Made by a program: the position numbers and the translations under genes
DNA from: Streptococcus infantis
GTDB taxonomy: Bacteria > Bacillota > Bacilli > Lactobacillales > Streptococcaceae
DNA length: 64,000 nt
Direction: 5' to 3'
Assembly (NCBI RefSeq): GCF_001579645.1
Contig: NZ_KQ970822.1
Location: 1 to 64,000, forward strand
Part shown: one piece after another, positions 8,699 to 16,926 of the stretch
Numbering within the stretch: the stretch's first letter is position 1
Layout of the letters: every line of letters starts with the position of its first letter
The notes under the pieces: generated by a model
Told to the model about the DNA's origin: nothing
Databases searched by the model: none
The model's input: the letters and a program-made list of their open reading frames with translations, nothing else

Positions 8699-8711
8699 AC
8701 TTGAATAATAC

Positions 8712-8748
8712 AAAAAATCTCTTAGATTCATTTCTAAGAGATTTTTTT
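8712..8748. terminator. Bidirectional terminator between the restriction gene and the TCS operon
   Basis: The stem AATCTCTTAGA / TCTAAGAGATT is flanked by A-run and T-run, so it can serve the restriction gene on the plus strand and the response-regulator operon on the minus strand. Confidence 0.8.
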
Positions 8749-8762
8749 CTTTCTTCTCTCCC

Positions 8763-9362
8763 TCACAACCAGCCTTCTTCTTCGGCAGTTTTGGCTGCTT
8801 CGGTTCGGTTGCTGGCGCCTAGTTTAGAGAGGATATTGGTCATATAATTTCGGACGGTGCCGTTTGAGAGGTAGAGCTTGTCAGCAATTTCTTGGTTGGA
8901 GAGTCCCTGAGCCACTCCATGTAGAACAGCGACTTCTTGCTCGGTCAAGGGATTGGGATGAGTCATCATGACTTCCATCAGCTCTGGGGAATATTCCTTG
9001 CGTCCCTCTAACACCGTATGCAGGGTTTGCATGAGCTCAGCGATGCTTCGCTCTTTCAAGACATAGGCGTCTACTCCTGCTTTGACAGCTCGTTCAAAAT
9101 AGCCTGGGCGTTTAAAGGTCGTGACGATAACCACCTTGGTTTCAGGCACTTCTTGTTTGATCCACTCGAGGGCTTCGAGTCCCGTCTTTACTGGCATTTC
9201 GACGTCAAGGATGGCAATATCTACTGCTTCTTTCCCCAAAATCTCAATAGCCTCGGCTCCATTTTTTGCCTGCAAGACAGTCTCCACATCTGGTTGAAAG
9301 CTTAAGAGCTGGCACATGGCATCTCTCAGCATACTTTGATCTTCTGCGACTAATACTTTCAT
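8763..9362 (-). CDS. NarL/LuxR-type response regulator (TCS11-like)
   Basis: A 199-residue response regulator. The receiver domain has the acidic pair E7-D8 and phosphoacceptor D53 in LDVEMP, then VVIVTTF and a conserved Lys in YVLKE. The C-terminal LuxR helix-turn-helix reads [25 protein letters not shown] in two halves around residues 137-165. The start codon follows the histidine-kinase stop by one base, so the two are coupled. Gene order (regulator, kinase, ABC permease, ABC ATPase) matches pneumococcal TCS11. It probably controls its own operon through the TGACA half-sites upstream of 12452. Confidence 0.92.
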   Translation of the reverse strand: MKVLVAEDQSMLRDAMCQLLSFQPDVETVLQAKNGAEAIEILGKEAVDIAILDVEMPVKTGLEALEWIKQEVPETKVVIVTTFKRPGYFERAVKAGVDAYVLKERSIAELMQTLHTVLEGRKEYSPELMEVMMTHPNPLTEQEVAVLHGVAQGLSNQEIADKLYLSNGTVRNYMTNILSKLGASNRTEAAKTAEEEGWL

Positions 9363-10460
9363 CTACTTTCTCTCCTTATAAGGCAGATGCACGCGCACCT
9401 CTGTTGGATGTTTCAAGCTGACCAGCTCTACTTGACCTGAAAAGGCTGCTGCACGGTCACGGACTGTATGGAGTTCATTTCCTTTTACAGTTGCAAAGCC
9501 TTTCCCGTCATCTCTGACCGTCAGGACCAATTCCTGATCTGTACGTTCCAGTTTTAGATAGGCTTTTTTAGCGCTGGCATGCTTGATGATATTGGTCGCC
9601 AGTTCTAACAAAACCATAGCAGCCGTCGACTCTACATCCTGGGTCAAACTAGCCTTGTCCAAGTGATTGTCAACTTGAACCTCAATGCCAGCAATTTCCA
9701 GCATCTTCTTAACAGTCTCAAGCTCTGATGCTAGGGTCCGTGATTTCAGATTTTCCACAATGGTTCGCACTTCATTCATGGAATCCTTGCTGATCTGGTG
9801 GATTTCTTTTAATTCCTTTTCCACCTGTGGATAGGCCTGCATCTGAAATAACTGCAATGCCAGATCTGTCTTGACACTCAGCATAGCAAAAGTATGTCCC
9901 AGACTATCATGCAAATCCTGACCGATACGACTGCGTTCATTTTCAGCAAGCAATAGATTTATCTGGGCATTTTGCTTAGCTTGCGCTTCTTTCAAATCCT
10001 CCACAATCCGAATCCGAACCAAGCCAAAAGTCATTAAATCGACAAAAGCAAGAATTACAAGTAGATAGAATAGAAACTCAACTTCGATTCTCTGAAAAAT
10101 CAAAAGTTGGCCCACAACAAGGACTTGAGCAAGAAGAAAAGTCCAGACATGTAAAGACTTTAAACCACTTACGCTGAAATGATAACTTAAGAGATTGGAT
10201 AGGAAAAAGAAAAACCAGATATAATTAACAGCAACAAAGGCAGTATTCCCAACTACATAAGTCAGCATGAGGCCCCAATATAGCCAAGATAGGCGCTGAT
10301 TCTTAGTTGTTAAAACACCCAAATACGCCACTACAAATAGAATATCAATCAATAAATGCCAGGCAGAAAGCCACCCAGTCACTACAGGCAGGATGGGGAA
10401 AATCATAAAAATTAAACTGACCCAGAACATATAATGTATGCTTTTCAGTCTTTCAAGCAT
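9363..10460 (-). CDS. Sensor histidine kinase, HisKA_3 (DesK/LiaS-type, TCS11-like)
   Basis: A 365-residue kinase with about five or six N-terminal membrane helices (residues 10-155) and no sizeable extracellular domain, so it probably senses a signal within or at the membrane. The dimerisation/phosphoacceptor motif GQDLHDSLGH places the His at residue 184. The HATPase region has LLELATNIIKHA (N box) and VRDDGKGF (G1). It ends VHLPYKERK. It overlaps the permease stop by one base and is followed by its cognate regulator. Cell-envelope or antibiotic stress is the likely stimulus by family analogy. Confidence 0.9.
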   Translation of the reverse strand: MLERLKSIHYMFWVSLIFMIFPILPVVTGWLSAWHLLIDILFVVAYLGVLTTKNQRLSWLYWGLMLTYVVGNTAFVAVNYIWFFFFLSNLLSYHFSVSGLKSLHVWTFLLAQVLVVGQLLIFQRIEVEFLFYLLVILAFVDLMTFGLVRIRIVEDLKEAQAKQNAQINLLLAENERSRIGQDLHDSLGHTFAMLSVKTDLALQLFQMQAYPQVEKELKEIHQISKDSMNEVRTIVENLKSRTLASELETVKKMLEIAGIEVQVDNHLDKASLTQDVESTAAMVLLELATNIIKHASAKKAYLKLERTDQELVLTVRDDGKGFATVKGNELHTVRDRAAAFSGQVELVSLKHPTEVRVHLPYKERK

Positions 10461-11197
10461 TAAGCATTCTCCTTATGACCTTTAAGGTAAATGGTCAAAC
10501 CAAACAAAACTGCTGAAAAAACAAGTAGATAAACTGTGGCTGATAAATTGATGCCACCCTCGTTTAAGAAGGTCTCGAGCAACTCCATCAACTGATAGCT
10601 TGGTAGGCGCTTCCCGATTGCTTGCATCCAGTCTGGAAATAAAGAGACAGGCATCCAGAGTCCGCCTAAAACAGCCAAGCCAAAGTAAAGAAGATTGCCC
10701 ACGACAGACATCAGCTGACTGGACGGTAAGAGAGTCAGGGTTAAGCCAAGTGCTACAAAAGCAACACTTCCTACTATCAGCAAGAACGCAGCCCCAATCC
10801 AGTTTCCAAGAGACATATCCACACCTCTTACAAAATGCCCAACTGAGAAAACAACCAGAATTGAGACCAAATAATCAACCATCATACTTGTTATCTTTGA
10901 TAGATAATATTCTACCATATTTACAGGGCTATGACGTAATATTTTCTGCCAGTTGTTGATCTTGTCGGTATGTAAAACAACTGGAAATGAAAAGATAGCT
11001 GTCGACATCATGGAAAAAGCCGTCATGGAGATGAGGTAATCACGCATAAAATTAGCTGGTCCACCGGGTGTGTCCTGGTACATACCTGAAAAGAATAAAT
11101 AGAAGGCTGTCGGCATCCCTACAGATAACAGATAATAGACTAATTGTCGTTTGGTCAATAGAAATTCTATCTTGTTTAGTGCGATCCATCGTTTCAT
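10460..11197 (-). CDS. ABC-2 type transporter permease
   Basis: An integral membrane protein with about six predicted helices of the ABC-2 family; a conserved region LGGLWMPVSLFPDWMQ lies before the last helices. The start is set at MKRWIALNK (11197), because AAGGGAG lies nine bases upstream; longer in-frame starts would run into the upstream ATPase gene. The ATPase stop is one base away, so they form an exporter pair. The substrate is unknown; small ABC-2 exporters next to TCS genes often export peptides, lipids or antimicrobials. Confidence 0.85.
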   Translation of the reverse strand: MKRWIALNKIEFLLTKRQLVYYLLSVGMPTAFYLFFSGMYQDTPGGPANFMRDYLISMTAFSMMSTAIFSFPVVLHTDKINNWQKILRHSPVNMVEYYLSKITSMMVDYLVSILVVFSVGHFVRGVDMSLGNWIGAAFLLIVGSVAFVALGLTLTLLPSSQLMSVVGNLLYFGLAVLGGLWMPVSLFPDWMQAIGKRLPSYQLMELLETFLNEGGINLSATVYLLVFSAVLFGLTIYLKGHKENA

Positions 11198-11198
11198 C

Positions 11199-12083
11199 TT
11201 AGTCATCTCCCTTTTGTGTTTCTTCAAAGATTGTATCCAGCAAACTACGGTTATTGACTTCAATTTCTTGAATCCTACATCCTGCTTGCACTAATAGTTG
11301 CCAAAAAGCATCCGCTTCACGTGTGACTACTTGCAAAGCATCTTGTTTTTGTGACCAGTTTTCAACCAAGTTAGACTGCTCAATGACTTCCTTGTATGAT
11401 AGAGGAAGGATAAAGTGCTTTTCAATCTCCTCACTGCGCATGGCTAGAGGTGTTGTATCGCGAATCAACTCTCCCTTATTCAAGACCAAGATTCGGTCCG
11501 CTGTATGCTCTACCTCTTCGATATAATGGGATGAATAGAGAATGGTGACTCCCTGCGCTTTTAGATCCTGGACAATTTCCCAAAAACGTTGACGGGTTGA
11601 AGTATCCATGGCCGCAGTCGGCTCATCTAAAAAGACAAGCTTTGGTCGCCCAATCAAGGTCAAGACAAAAGAGAAGAGACGCTTTTGCCCACCTGATAAT
11701 TTTTCTGCGAATTGTTCTTTTTGTTGTTTGTCAAACTGCAATAGTTGATCGATTTCCTGGTTGCTCAAGGGATTTGGGTAAATGCTTTGAAAGAAAGCAA
11801 TCAACTCTTTGACCTTTAATTTCTGAACGATGACATTTTCTTGAGGCAGGTAGCCTCTAATATAGTCTAACTGAGAACTCGTCACTGGCAAGCCTTGGAT
11901 GGATACTTGACCGCTGGTGACCAGTTTATCTCCAAGCAAACAGTCCAAGAGTGTGGTCTTCCCAGCACCATTGGGACCAATCAAGGCGACGCAGTCACCT
12001 TCAGCTACCTCAAAGGAAATATCCTTCAAAATAGCCTTGCCCTTGATGTTTTTATTTAGGCTTTCTACCTTAATCATGTTCAT
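11199..12083 (-). CDS. ABC transporter ATP-binding protein
   Basis: A 294-residue ABC ATPase: Walker A GPNGAGKTT (residues 37-45), Q-loop LPQEN, signature LSGGQKR, Walker B LVFLDEPT and the switch His in YSSHYIEE. The C-terminal 80 residues resemble the CcmA/DrrA-type extension. Start ATG 12083 has AAAGGAG six bases upstream and overlaps the preceding small gene by 14 bases. It forms an exporter with the permease encoded next. Confidence 0.93.
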   Translation of the reverse strand: MNMIKVESLNKNIKGKAILKDISFEVAEGDCVALIGPNGAGKTTLLDCLLGDKLVTSGQVSIQGLPVTSSQLDYIRGYLPQENVIVQKLKVKELIAFFQSIYPNPLSNQEIDQLLQFDKQQKEQFAEKLSGGQKRLFSFVLTLIGRPKLVFLDEPTAAMDTSTRQRFWEIVQDLKAQGVTILYSSHYIEEVEHTADRILVLNKGELIRDTTPLAMRSEEIEKHFILPLSYKEVIEQSNLVENWSQKQDALQVVTREADAFWQLLVQAGCRIQEIEVNNRSLLDTIFEETQKGDD

Positions 12084-12264
12084 GATATTCTCCTTTCAGC
12101 CACTCCTTTCCCATCGGAAAGGCGATAAAAATCATAAATCCTAGACCCCAGGCACCGCGAATGGCTTGGTGAAGGAAGGCTTGATCAAACCAACCTGTAA
12201 ACATTTCTACCAACCATACCACTAGTGATAGTCCAATAAAAAGATAGAGAATCGCTTTTTTCAT
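12070..12264 (-). CDS. Small membrane protein in the TCS/ABC operon
   Basis: A 64-residue protein with two hydrophobic segments (about residues 4-20 and 33-50) and a charged tail ending in HEHD. It overlaps the ATPase gene by 14 bases and the preceding small gene by four bases (ATGA), so it belongs to the operon. No family is recognised. It may be an accessory or anchoring subunit of the ABC exporter or a modulator of the kinase. Confidence 0.75.
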   Translation of the reverse strand: MKKAILYLFIGLSLVVWLVEMFTGWFDQAFLHQAIRGAWGLGFMIFIAFPMGKEWLKGEYHEHD

Positions 12265-12452
12265 TTTTCAAACTCCTTTTTCACATCTGAGACCAATTTC
12301 AAACCTTCTCGAATCACCCAAGACATGATTCCAAAACCTGCAAATAACTCCCAAGGGAAATGATAGAAGCCTTCATCTAATCCAGAAAACATGAGATAAG
12401 TCATGACTCCTGCTGCTACTAAGCTCATTACGACAATTACTTTATCTTTCAT
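12261..12452 (-). CDS. Small membrane protein, first gene of the TCS/ABC operon
   Basis: A 63-residue protein beginning MKDKVIVVMSL, with two predicted helices and a charged C-terminus (SDVKKEFEK). The start at 12452 is preferred to the longer frame at 12476 because GGAGGA sits seven bases upstream. It overlaps the next small gene by four bases. It resembles its neighbour in length and topology, so the two could form a heteromeric pair. No function is recognised. Confidence 0.72.
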   Translation of the reverse strand: MKDKVIVVMSLVAAGVMTYLMFSGLDEGFYHFPWELFAGFGIMSWVIREGLKLVSDVKKEFEK

Positions 12453-12478
12453 TTTTTCTTCCTCCATTTGATACATCT

Positions 12479-12544
12479 AGTATAATTCTTTGAAGGTTGT
12501 GTCACTAGAAGCTTCTGTCATGAGGAGATATGACAAATGTCACA
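12479..12544 (-). promoter_or_regulatory. Promoter and candidate response-regulator operator of the TCS11-like operon
   Basis: On the minus strand a TATACT -10 lies at 12484-12479. Upstream of it four TGACA-type half-sites occur: 12500-12504, 12516-12521, 12530-12535 and 12539-12543. The central pair forms TGTCAT-n8-ATGACA, a perfect 6-bp inverted repeat, and the outer pair forms TGACA-n2-TGTCA. LuxR-type regulators bind such dyads, so autoregulation is likely. The promoter hexamer is clear; the operator is inferred. Confidence 0.55.
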
Positions 12545-12585
12545 AAAAGTCTACTCAACTATGAAAATAGAATTCTTTCCAAATC

Positions 12586-12612
12586 AAAAAAGGTCGGGAA
12601 ATCCCGACCTCT
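12586..12612 (-). terminator. Terminator of fakA
   Basis: A 9-bp perfect stem AGGTCGGGA/TCCCGACCT lies 20 bases downstream of the fakA stop, with a T-run on the minus strand. Confidence 0.85.
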
Positions 12613-12631
12613 TTCGTTTTCTATTTAATTC

Positions 12632-14296
12632 TTATTCCACACTGAAAAGATATGGGTAAACTGGTTGTTGACCTTGGTGGATTTCAACTTCTACATCTTC
12701 AAATTCTTCTGCGATTTCTTGGGCGATTTGGTTAGCCAATTCTTCACTTCCGTCTTCTCCAATATAGAAGGTTACGATTTCACTGTCTTCATCCAACATA
12801 TGTTTCAAAGTTTCAGTCAGAGTTTGGTGCATATCAGGGTTTGATACGAGGATCTTACCATCTACCATACCAAGATTGTCATTTTCATGGATTTCCAAAC
12901 CATCGATAGTCGTGTCACGAACGGCTGTTGTTACACTACCGCTGACCACATCACCAAGAGCTGCTGTCATGCGTTCTTTATTTTCTTCGATAGATTTGCT
13001 TGGATCGAAGGCAAGAAGACTAGTCAATCCTTGAGGAAGGGTACGAGCTTCTACCACTACTGCTGGTTGTTCCAATACTTCTGCTGCAGATTGAGCTGCC
13101 ATGAAGATATTTTTGTTGTTTGGCAAGAAGATAATGTTGCGAGCATTGACTTGCTCAACAGCCTTGATAAAGTCTTCTGTCGAAGGGTTCATGGTTTGTC
13201 CACCTTCGATGACATAGTCCACACCTTGAGCACGGAAGATGTCTGCCAAGCCTTGTCCAGCTACTACTGCGATAAGAGCATATTCTTTTTCTTCAGCTGG
13301 TTTGCTAACTTTAGCTTCTTTTTCCACTTGTGCTTCGTGTTGGTTACGCATGTTATCGACTTTAACCTTAACCAAGCTACCATACTTGAGACCTTCTTGC
13401 ATAACAAGACCTGGATCTTCTGTATGGACGTGAACTTTAACGATTTCATCGTCATTAACAACAAGCAATGAGTCCCCAAGTTCGTTCAAGTAGTTACGGA
13501 ATTCTTCGTAGTCAAACTCTTTAGCATAAGTTGGACCTTGTTTAAGGGCAACCATGATCTCCGTACAGTAACCAAAAGTAATATCTTCTGTTGCCACATG
13601 TCCAGCTACAGACTTGTGGTGTTCTGCATTGATCATTTCACTCATGTTAGCTGGAGTAGCTACAAAGTCTTCAGAAGCGCTGTATTCACCAGTAAGAGCT
13701 GAAAGGAAACCTTCATAGATGAAGACCAAACCTTGACCACCTGAGTCTACAACTCCAACTTCCTTTAATACTGGAAGCATGTCTGGAGTCTTAGCAAGGG
13801 CTGTTTTAGCTCCTTCCAAGGCTGCACGCATCACCTCAATAGCATCGTCTGTCTGCTCTGCTTTTTTCTTAGCACCGATGGCAGCACCACGTGATACGGT
13901 CAAGATTGTTCCTTCAACTGGCTTCATAACGGCCTTATAGGCTACTTCAACACCTGATTGGAAGGCAAGAGCTAGATCTTTCCCTGTTAATTCATCTTTT
14001 TCCTTGATAGCTTGTGAAAATCCGCGGAAAAGCTGAGAAGTGATAACTCCTGAGTTCCCACGCGCACCCATCAAAAGACCTTTAGCCAAGATACTTGCGG
14101 CCTCACCAACTGTTGAAGCTGGTTTGTCTGCTACTTCTTTAGCACCATTTTCGATAGTCATTCCCATGTTTGTTCCTGTATCTCCATCTGGAACTGGGAA
14201 GACGTTCAATGAGTTGACATATTCGGCTTGCTTGTTCAAACGAGTAGATGCAGCCTGTACCATTTCTTGAAATAAGCTTGTAGTAATATTTGACAC
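12632..14296 (-). CDS. fakA: Fatty acid kinase FakA / DAK2-domain protein (YloV)
   Basis: A 554-residue protein. The N-terminal DAK_L kinase domain shows NVFPVPDGDTGTNMG (residues 28-42), the metal/nucleotide-binding motif, and LLMGARGNSGVITSQ. A middle linker and a C-terminal phosphatase-like domain (GQTMNPSTEDF, LPNNKNI) follow, as in FakA. FakA phosphorylates fatty acids bound to FakB for incorporation into phospholipid. It is encoded two bases downstream of an Asp23-family gene, the usual asp23-yloV arrangement in Firmicutes. Confidence 0.9.
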   Translation of the reverse strand: MSNITTSLFQEMVQAASTRLNKQAEYVNSLNVFPVPDGDTGTNMGMTIENGAKEVADKPASTVGEAASILAKGLLMGARGNSGVITSQLFRGFSQAIKEKDELTGKDLALAFQSGVEVAYKAVMKPVEGTILTVSRGAAIGAKKKAEQTDDAIEVMRAALEGAKTALAKTPDMLPVLKEVGVVDSGGQGLVFIYEGFLSALTGEYSASEDFVATPANMSEMINAEHHKSVAGHVATEDITFGYCTEIMVALKQGPTYAKEFDYEEFRNYLNELGDSLLVVNDDEIVKVHVHTEDPGLVMQEGLKYGSLVKVKVDNMRNQHEAQVEKEAKVSKPAEEKEYALIAVVAGQGLADIFRAQGVDYVIEGGQTMNPSTEDFIKAVEQVNARNIIFLPNNKNIFMAAQSAAEVLEQPAVVVEARTLPQGLTSLLAFDPSKSIEENKERMTAALGDVVSGSVTTAVRDTTIDGLEIHENDNLGMVDGKILVSNPDMHQTLTETLKHMLDEDSEIVTFYIGEDGSEELANQIAQEIAEEFEDVEVEIHQGQQPVYPYLFSVE

Positions 14297-14298
14297 GA

Positions 14299-14664
14299 TT
14301 ATTCTCCTACAACTTTGATATTTTGAATGTAGACATTCACAGTTTGAGCAGTGATGCCAAGTTGGTTTTCCAAACTAAAGCGTACACGCTCTTGGATGTT
14401 TTTTGAGACTTCACTGATTTTTGTTCCGTAGCTCAACACGGTATATACATCAACTGCAATGCTACCATCTTCGGTCGCTTTTACAACGACACCTTTAGAA
14501 TAATTTTCCTTCCTAAGGAGGGCTTGGAAATTATCTTTGAGGGCTTTCTTACTTGCCATACCGACCACACCAAAAATCTCAGTTGCTGCACCGCCTACAA
14601 CGGTAGCAATCACTTCATCTGTTAGTTCGATTTGACCATCTTTTGTATTAATTTTTACAGTCAT
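14299..14664 (-). CDS. Asp23/Gls24 family envelope stress protein
   Basis: A 121-residue protein beginning MTVKINTKDGQIELTDEVIATVVGG in two parts, the family hallmark, with VVVKATEDGSIAVDVYTVLSYG further on. The upstream in-frame ATG (14709) is rejected: GAGGT sits just before ATG 14664 and the extra residues are unlike the family. It is co-transcribed with fakA. Family members are membrane-associated and linked to cell-envelope homeostasis. Confidence 0.88.
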   Translation of the reverse strand: MTVKINTKDGQIELTDEVIATVVGGAATEIFGVVGMASKKALKDNFQALLRKENYSKGVVVKATEDGSIAVDVYTVLSYGTKISEVSKNIQERVRFSLENQLGITAQTVNVYIQNIKVVGE

Positions 14665-14785
14665 TTTTTCTACCTCAACTAGTTGATACTCTATTTTATC
14701 ATATTTCAAGCCAAGTGTAAAAGCAGAATACTGTATCGGCGGATATTTGCTCCTTTGACGAGACTTTTTGAGCTTAGAGCAAAAG

Positions 14786-14807
14786 AAAAAGACCTGATGG
14801 CCTTTTA
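14786..14807 (-). terminator. Terminator of rpmB
   Basis: On the minus strand AAAAGGCC-atca-GGTCTTTTT forms a short stem with T-run eight bases after the rpmB stop. Confidence 0.65.
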
Positions 14808-14814
14808 CTCTTTA

Positions 14815-15003
14815 TTAAACGCGTTCTACTTTACCTGATTTCAAAGCACGAGCTGAAGCCCAAACTTTTTTAGGTTTACCATCGATAAGTACAGTAACTT
14901 TTTGAAGGTTTGGTTTTACGGCACGTTTTGTTTGGTTCATCGCGTGTGAACGGTTGTTTCCTGATACAGTCTTACGACCTGTAAAGTAACATACTTTAGC
15001 CAT
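14815..15003 (-). CDS. rpmB: 50S ribosomal protein L28
   Basis: 62 residues, beginning [20 protein letters not shown] and ending SGKVERV, the full length and signature of bacterial L28. Only one Cys is seen, so it is the zinc-free (C-minus) form. Monocistronic, with its own terminator. Confidence 0.97.
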   Translation of the reverse strand: MAKVCYFTGRKTVSGNNRSHAMNQTKRAVKPNLQKVTVLIDGKPKKVWASARALKSGKVERV

Positions 15004-15109
15004 TTGTGTTTTCCTCCTATTAGATCTAATATAGCGGATGTGCTAGCACCACATACTGTACTATGTTATCACACTTTCTCTTTTTTGGCAAGGGGATTGG
15101 AATATTTTT

Positions 15110-15784
15110 TTATTTAACGTAAACAACTCCTAGTTTCCCAAAAGCTACGTCTCCACGGATAATCAAAGTTTTGCTGGTTGGGGCTACAGGGGCATCTGCC
15201 TTGGCTGCACCACAAAAAGTTTCCACCTTCAAGTCCACTCTCCAGTGTTGAGGCACGTAGATAACTGCATTCCCAAATCCGACTTCGATATTCAGAGTAG
15301 CAAAATCACCTAACATCTCTGCATTGTCATAATAGATTTTGGCATTCCCAAATCCGACTTCAAACTCGTCTTCTACCAATTCTTGGTCTTGCTTGTAAAA
15401 TGTACCCGCCCCAAAAGCGACTTCCTTGTCTGTCAGAATAGTCTTTTCACCGTCATACCACCATTTTTTCCCATTCCAAGTTCTGTTAGAATGAGTGAGT
15501 GCGCTGACACCCATTACGATTAAAATACTTGCCCAGAACAATGACTGATTGGGAATCGGTAAAATGTCATAAAAATGATTAGCAATCATGAGGGCCACTA
15601 GGGCTGTAAAAGAGGCTGATGTCAGATGACGACGAAGCAAAGCTTCAATTGATTGATAGGCAAAAAATCCAATACCAATCAAAGGCCAAATGTGCCCTCC
15701 CAGAGAAGGGATTCCAAAATTTCCCTGCAATAACACTAAAGCTGCCAATACTAGCAACACAATACCAAATGCTTTCTTTTTCAT
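15110..15784 (-). CDS. LiaF-like membrane protein (cell-wall-active antibiotic response domain)
   Basis: A 224-residue protein with about four N-terminal membrane helices (residues 1-110) and a soluble beta-rich C-terminus containing repeated EVGFGNA(K/V)IY motifs, typical of LiaF/YvqF C-terminal domains. It is encoded four bases after a LytTR regulator. The pair looks like a LytTR regulatory system in which a membrane protein restrains a DNA-binding regulator, as in S. mutans HdrRM and BrsRM. That role is inferred. It is not accompanied by a LiaSR two-component pair here. Confidence 0.8.
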   Translation of the reverse strand: MKKKAFGIVLLVLAALVLLQGNFGIPSLGGHIWPLIGIGFFAYQSIEALLRRHLTSASFTALVALMIANHFYDILPIPNQSLFWASILIVMGVSALTHSNRTWNGKKWWYDGEKTILTDKEVAFGAGTFYKQDQELVEDEFEVGFGNAKIYYDNAEMLGDFATLNIEVGFGNAVIYVPQHWRVDLKVETFCGAAKADAPVAPTSKTLIIRGDVAFGKLGVVYVK

Positions 15785-15788
15785 GTTC

Positions 15789-16235
15789 TTACCTCATGTT
15801 TCTTAGATTTTCTTTTAGGAGGGATTGGTAGTGTCGTGACACGTGAACCTCCTTGTGGGTCTGATAAAAGGAAATAGTACCTGTCCCTGAGAAGGACTTG
15901 TCCACCGAGTAGACCTGCCGAAGATTGGCTATGGTCGACTTGGATACCCGACTGAAATAGCGGGGTAGGATGGACTCTAACTCATAAAGCTTGAGTCGAA
16001 CCTCGTAGGCTTCTTTCTGGGTGTGGGCGTAAATCTTGCTACCTTCTGTCTCAAAAAAGAGAATTTCTGCCAAGTCTAAGTAGTACTCACCCGTCCCCTT
16101 ATAAAAGATCAACCTAGGAGCCTTGGTTTCTTGCAAGAGTCGTTGCAAGTCAGCTATTTCATCTGTCAGAGCTGCAGCCTTGATGACAATCTCTGTCTCA
16201 GTTAATTCACTATCAATCTCGATTCGTAACTTCAT
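15789..16235 (-). CDS. LytTR-domain transcriptional regulator
   Basis: 148 residues, start MKLRIEIDSEL at 16235 chosen because AAAGGAG lies five bases upstream (a longer frame from 16253 is unsupported). There is no receiver domain. Residues about 45-148 form a LytTR DNA-binding domain (EILFFETEGSKIYAHT, YFSRVSKSTIANL, HVSRHY). The promoter region has two 9-bp direct repeats 21 bp apart, the spacing LytTR proteins require, so it probably activates its own transcription. The adjacent LiaF-like membrane protein is the likely inhibitor. Confidence 0.88.
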   Translation of the reverse strand: MKLRIEIDSELTETEIVIKAAALTDEIADLQRLLQETKAPRLIFYKGTGEYYLDLAEILFFETEGSKIYAHTQKEAYEVRLKLYELESILPRYFSRVSKSTIANLRQVYSVDKSFSGTGTISFYQTHKEVHVSRHYQSLLKENLRNMR

Positions 16236-16255
16236 CCTATCTCCTTTCTGCATCT

Positions 16256-16325
16256 ACTATACCAAAGCCCAGAAGACTTTACAAGGGCAAAAAAGCAAGT
16301 GGTCACTTTTGACCCGTAAGTGGTT
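16256..16325 (-). promoter_or_regulatory. Promoter and LytTR direct-repeat operator
   Basis: On the minus strand the promoter is TTGTAA (16284-16279), a 17-base spacer and TATAGT (16261-16256) within an extended -10. Upstream lie AACCACTTA (16325-16317) and GACCACTTG (16304-16296), two 9-bp direct repeats separated by exactly 12 bases. This 9-n12-9 layout is characteristic of LytTR sites such as those of ComE and AgrA. Confidence 0.65.
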
Positions 16326-16347
16326 ACAAGGCCAAGCCCACTTGCTT
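16289..16347 (-). terminator. Terminator of the PAP2 gene, sharing sequence with the LytTR operator
   Basis: AGCAAGTGG (minus strand, from 16346) pairs with CCACTTGCT (16302-16294) across a 35-base loop and is followed by T6. The 3' arm is also the downstream LytTR repeat. Confidence 0.5.
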
Positions 16348-16353
16348 TGCTTT

Positions 16354-16857
16354 TTAGAAAATAAAGAAAAGAATTCCCAAGAGGAGGCCACAGGCGTAGC
16401 CAACTAAAACATCCTTGGGATAATGAACGCCTCCTAAGACTCGCACAAGACCGAGAAGAGCTGATAAGACCAACAAAACCAACCCCACAGGAAGATTTGC
16501 ATGCAAGCAAGCCGTGGAAATAATGGTTGCCGAAAAGACATGGCGACTAGGCATTGAATTCCCAGAGCTGTCCTTGTCTAGTAGCGGAATAATTTCCCAA
16601 GTCTCATAAGGACGCGGTTGATTGATCCACTTACGAACTAGCGTCAATAGGATAAAGCCCAATGCTGGCACCATGATATAAGTAGCAAATTCTTTCCCCA
16701 AGCCTTTGCTGATAAAGTTTGCTCCCAGTAAGGTCAAGTATGCCAAGGGCATCAGAACTGTCATCATGCGATTAAAGACTCGCATCAGTTGTAATCCTTG
16801 TGGATGTCGAAGAAGACTTGATTTCCTCTTGTCATACCACTCTTGATAGTTTTTCAT
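16354..16857 (-). CDS. PAP2-superfamily membrane phosphatase
   Basis: A 167-residue integral membrane protein with the three-part acid phosphatase signature: KWINQPRP, then GNSMPSRHVFSA, then LVRVLGGVHYPKDVL (catalytic His). Four to five helices are predicted. Family members dephosphorylate lipid pyrophosphates such as undecaprenyl-PP (bacitracin resistance) or phosphatidate. The substrate here is not defined by sequence. It lies upstream of, and possibly reads through into, the LytTR pair. Confidence 0.88.
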   Translation of the reverse strand: MKNYQEWYDKRKSSLLRHPQGLQLMRVFNRMMTVLMPLAYLTLLGANFISKGLGKEFATYIMVPALGFILLTLVRKWINQPRPYETWEIIPLLDKDSSGNSMPSRHVFSATIISTACLHANLPVGLVLLVLSALLGLVRVLGGVHYPKDVLVGYACGLLLGILFFIF

Positions 16858-16926
16858 ATATTTTCTCGTTATTTTTAGATTTTACACAAGAAGCCTACTA
16901 GCTTCTCCTACTCTAGTATAGTTCAG

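Noticed and set aside
12887-13471. Long plus-strand open frame opposite fakA
   Set aside because: Antisense shadow of a well-conserved gene, without SD or domain.
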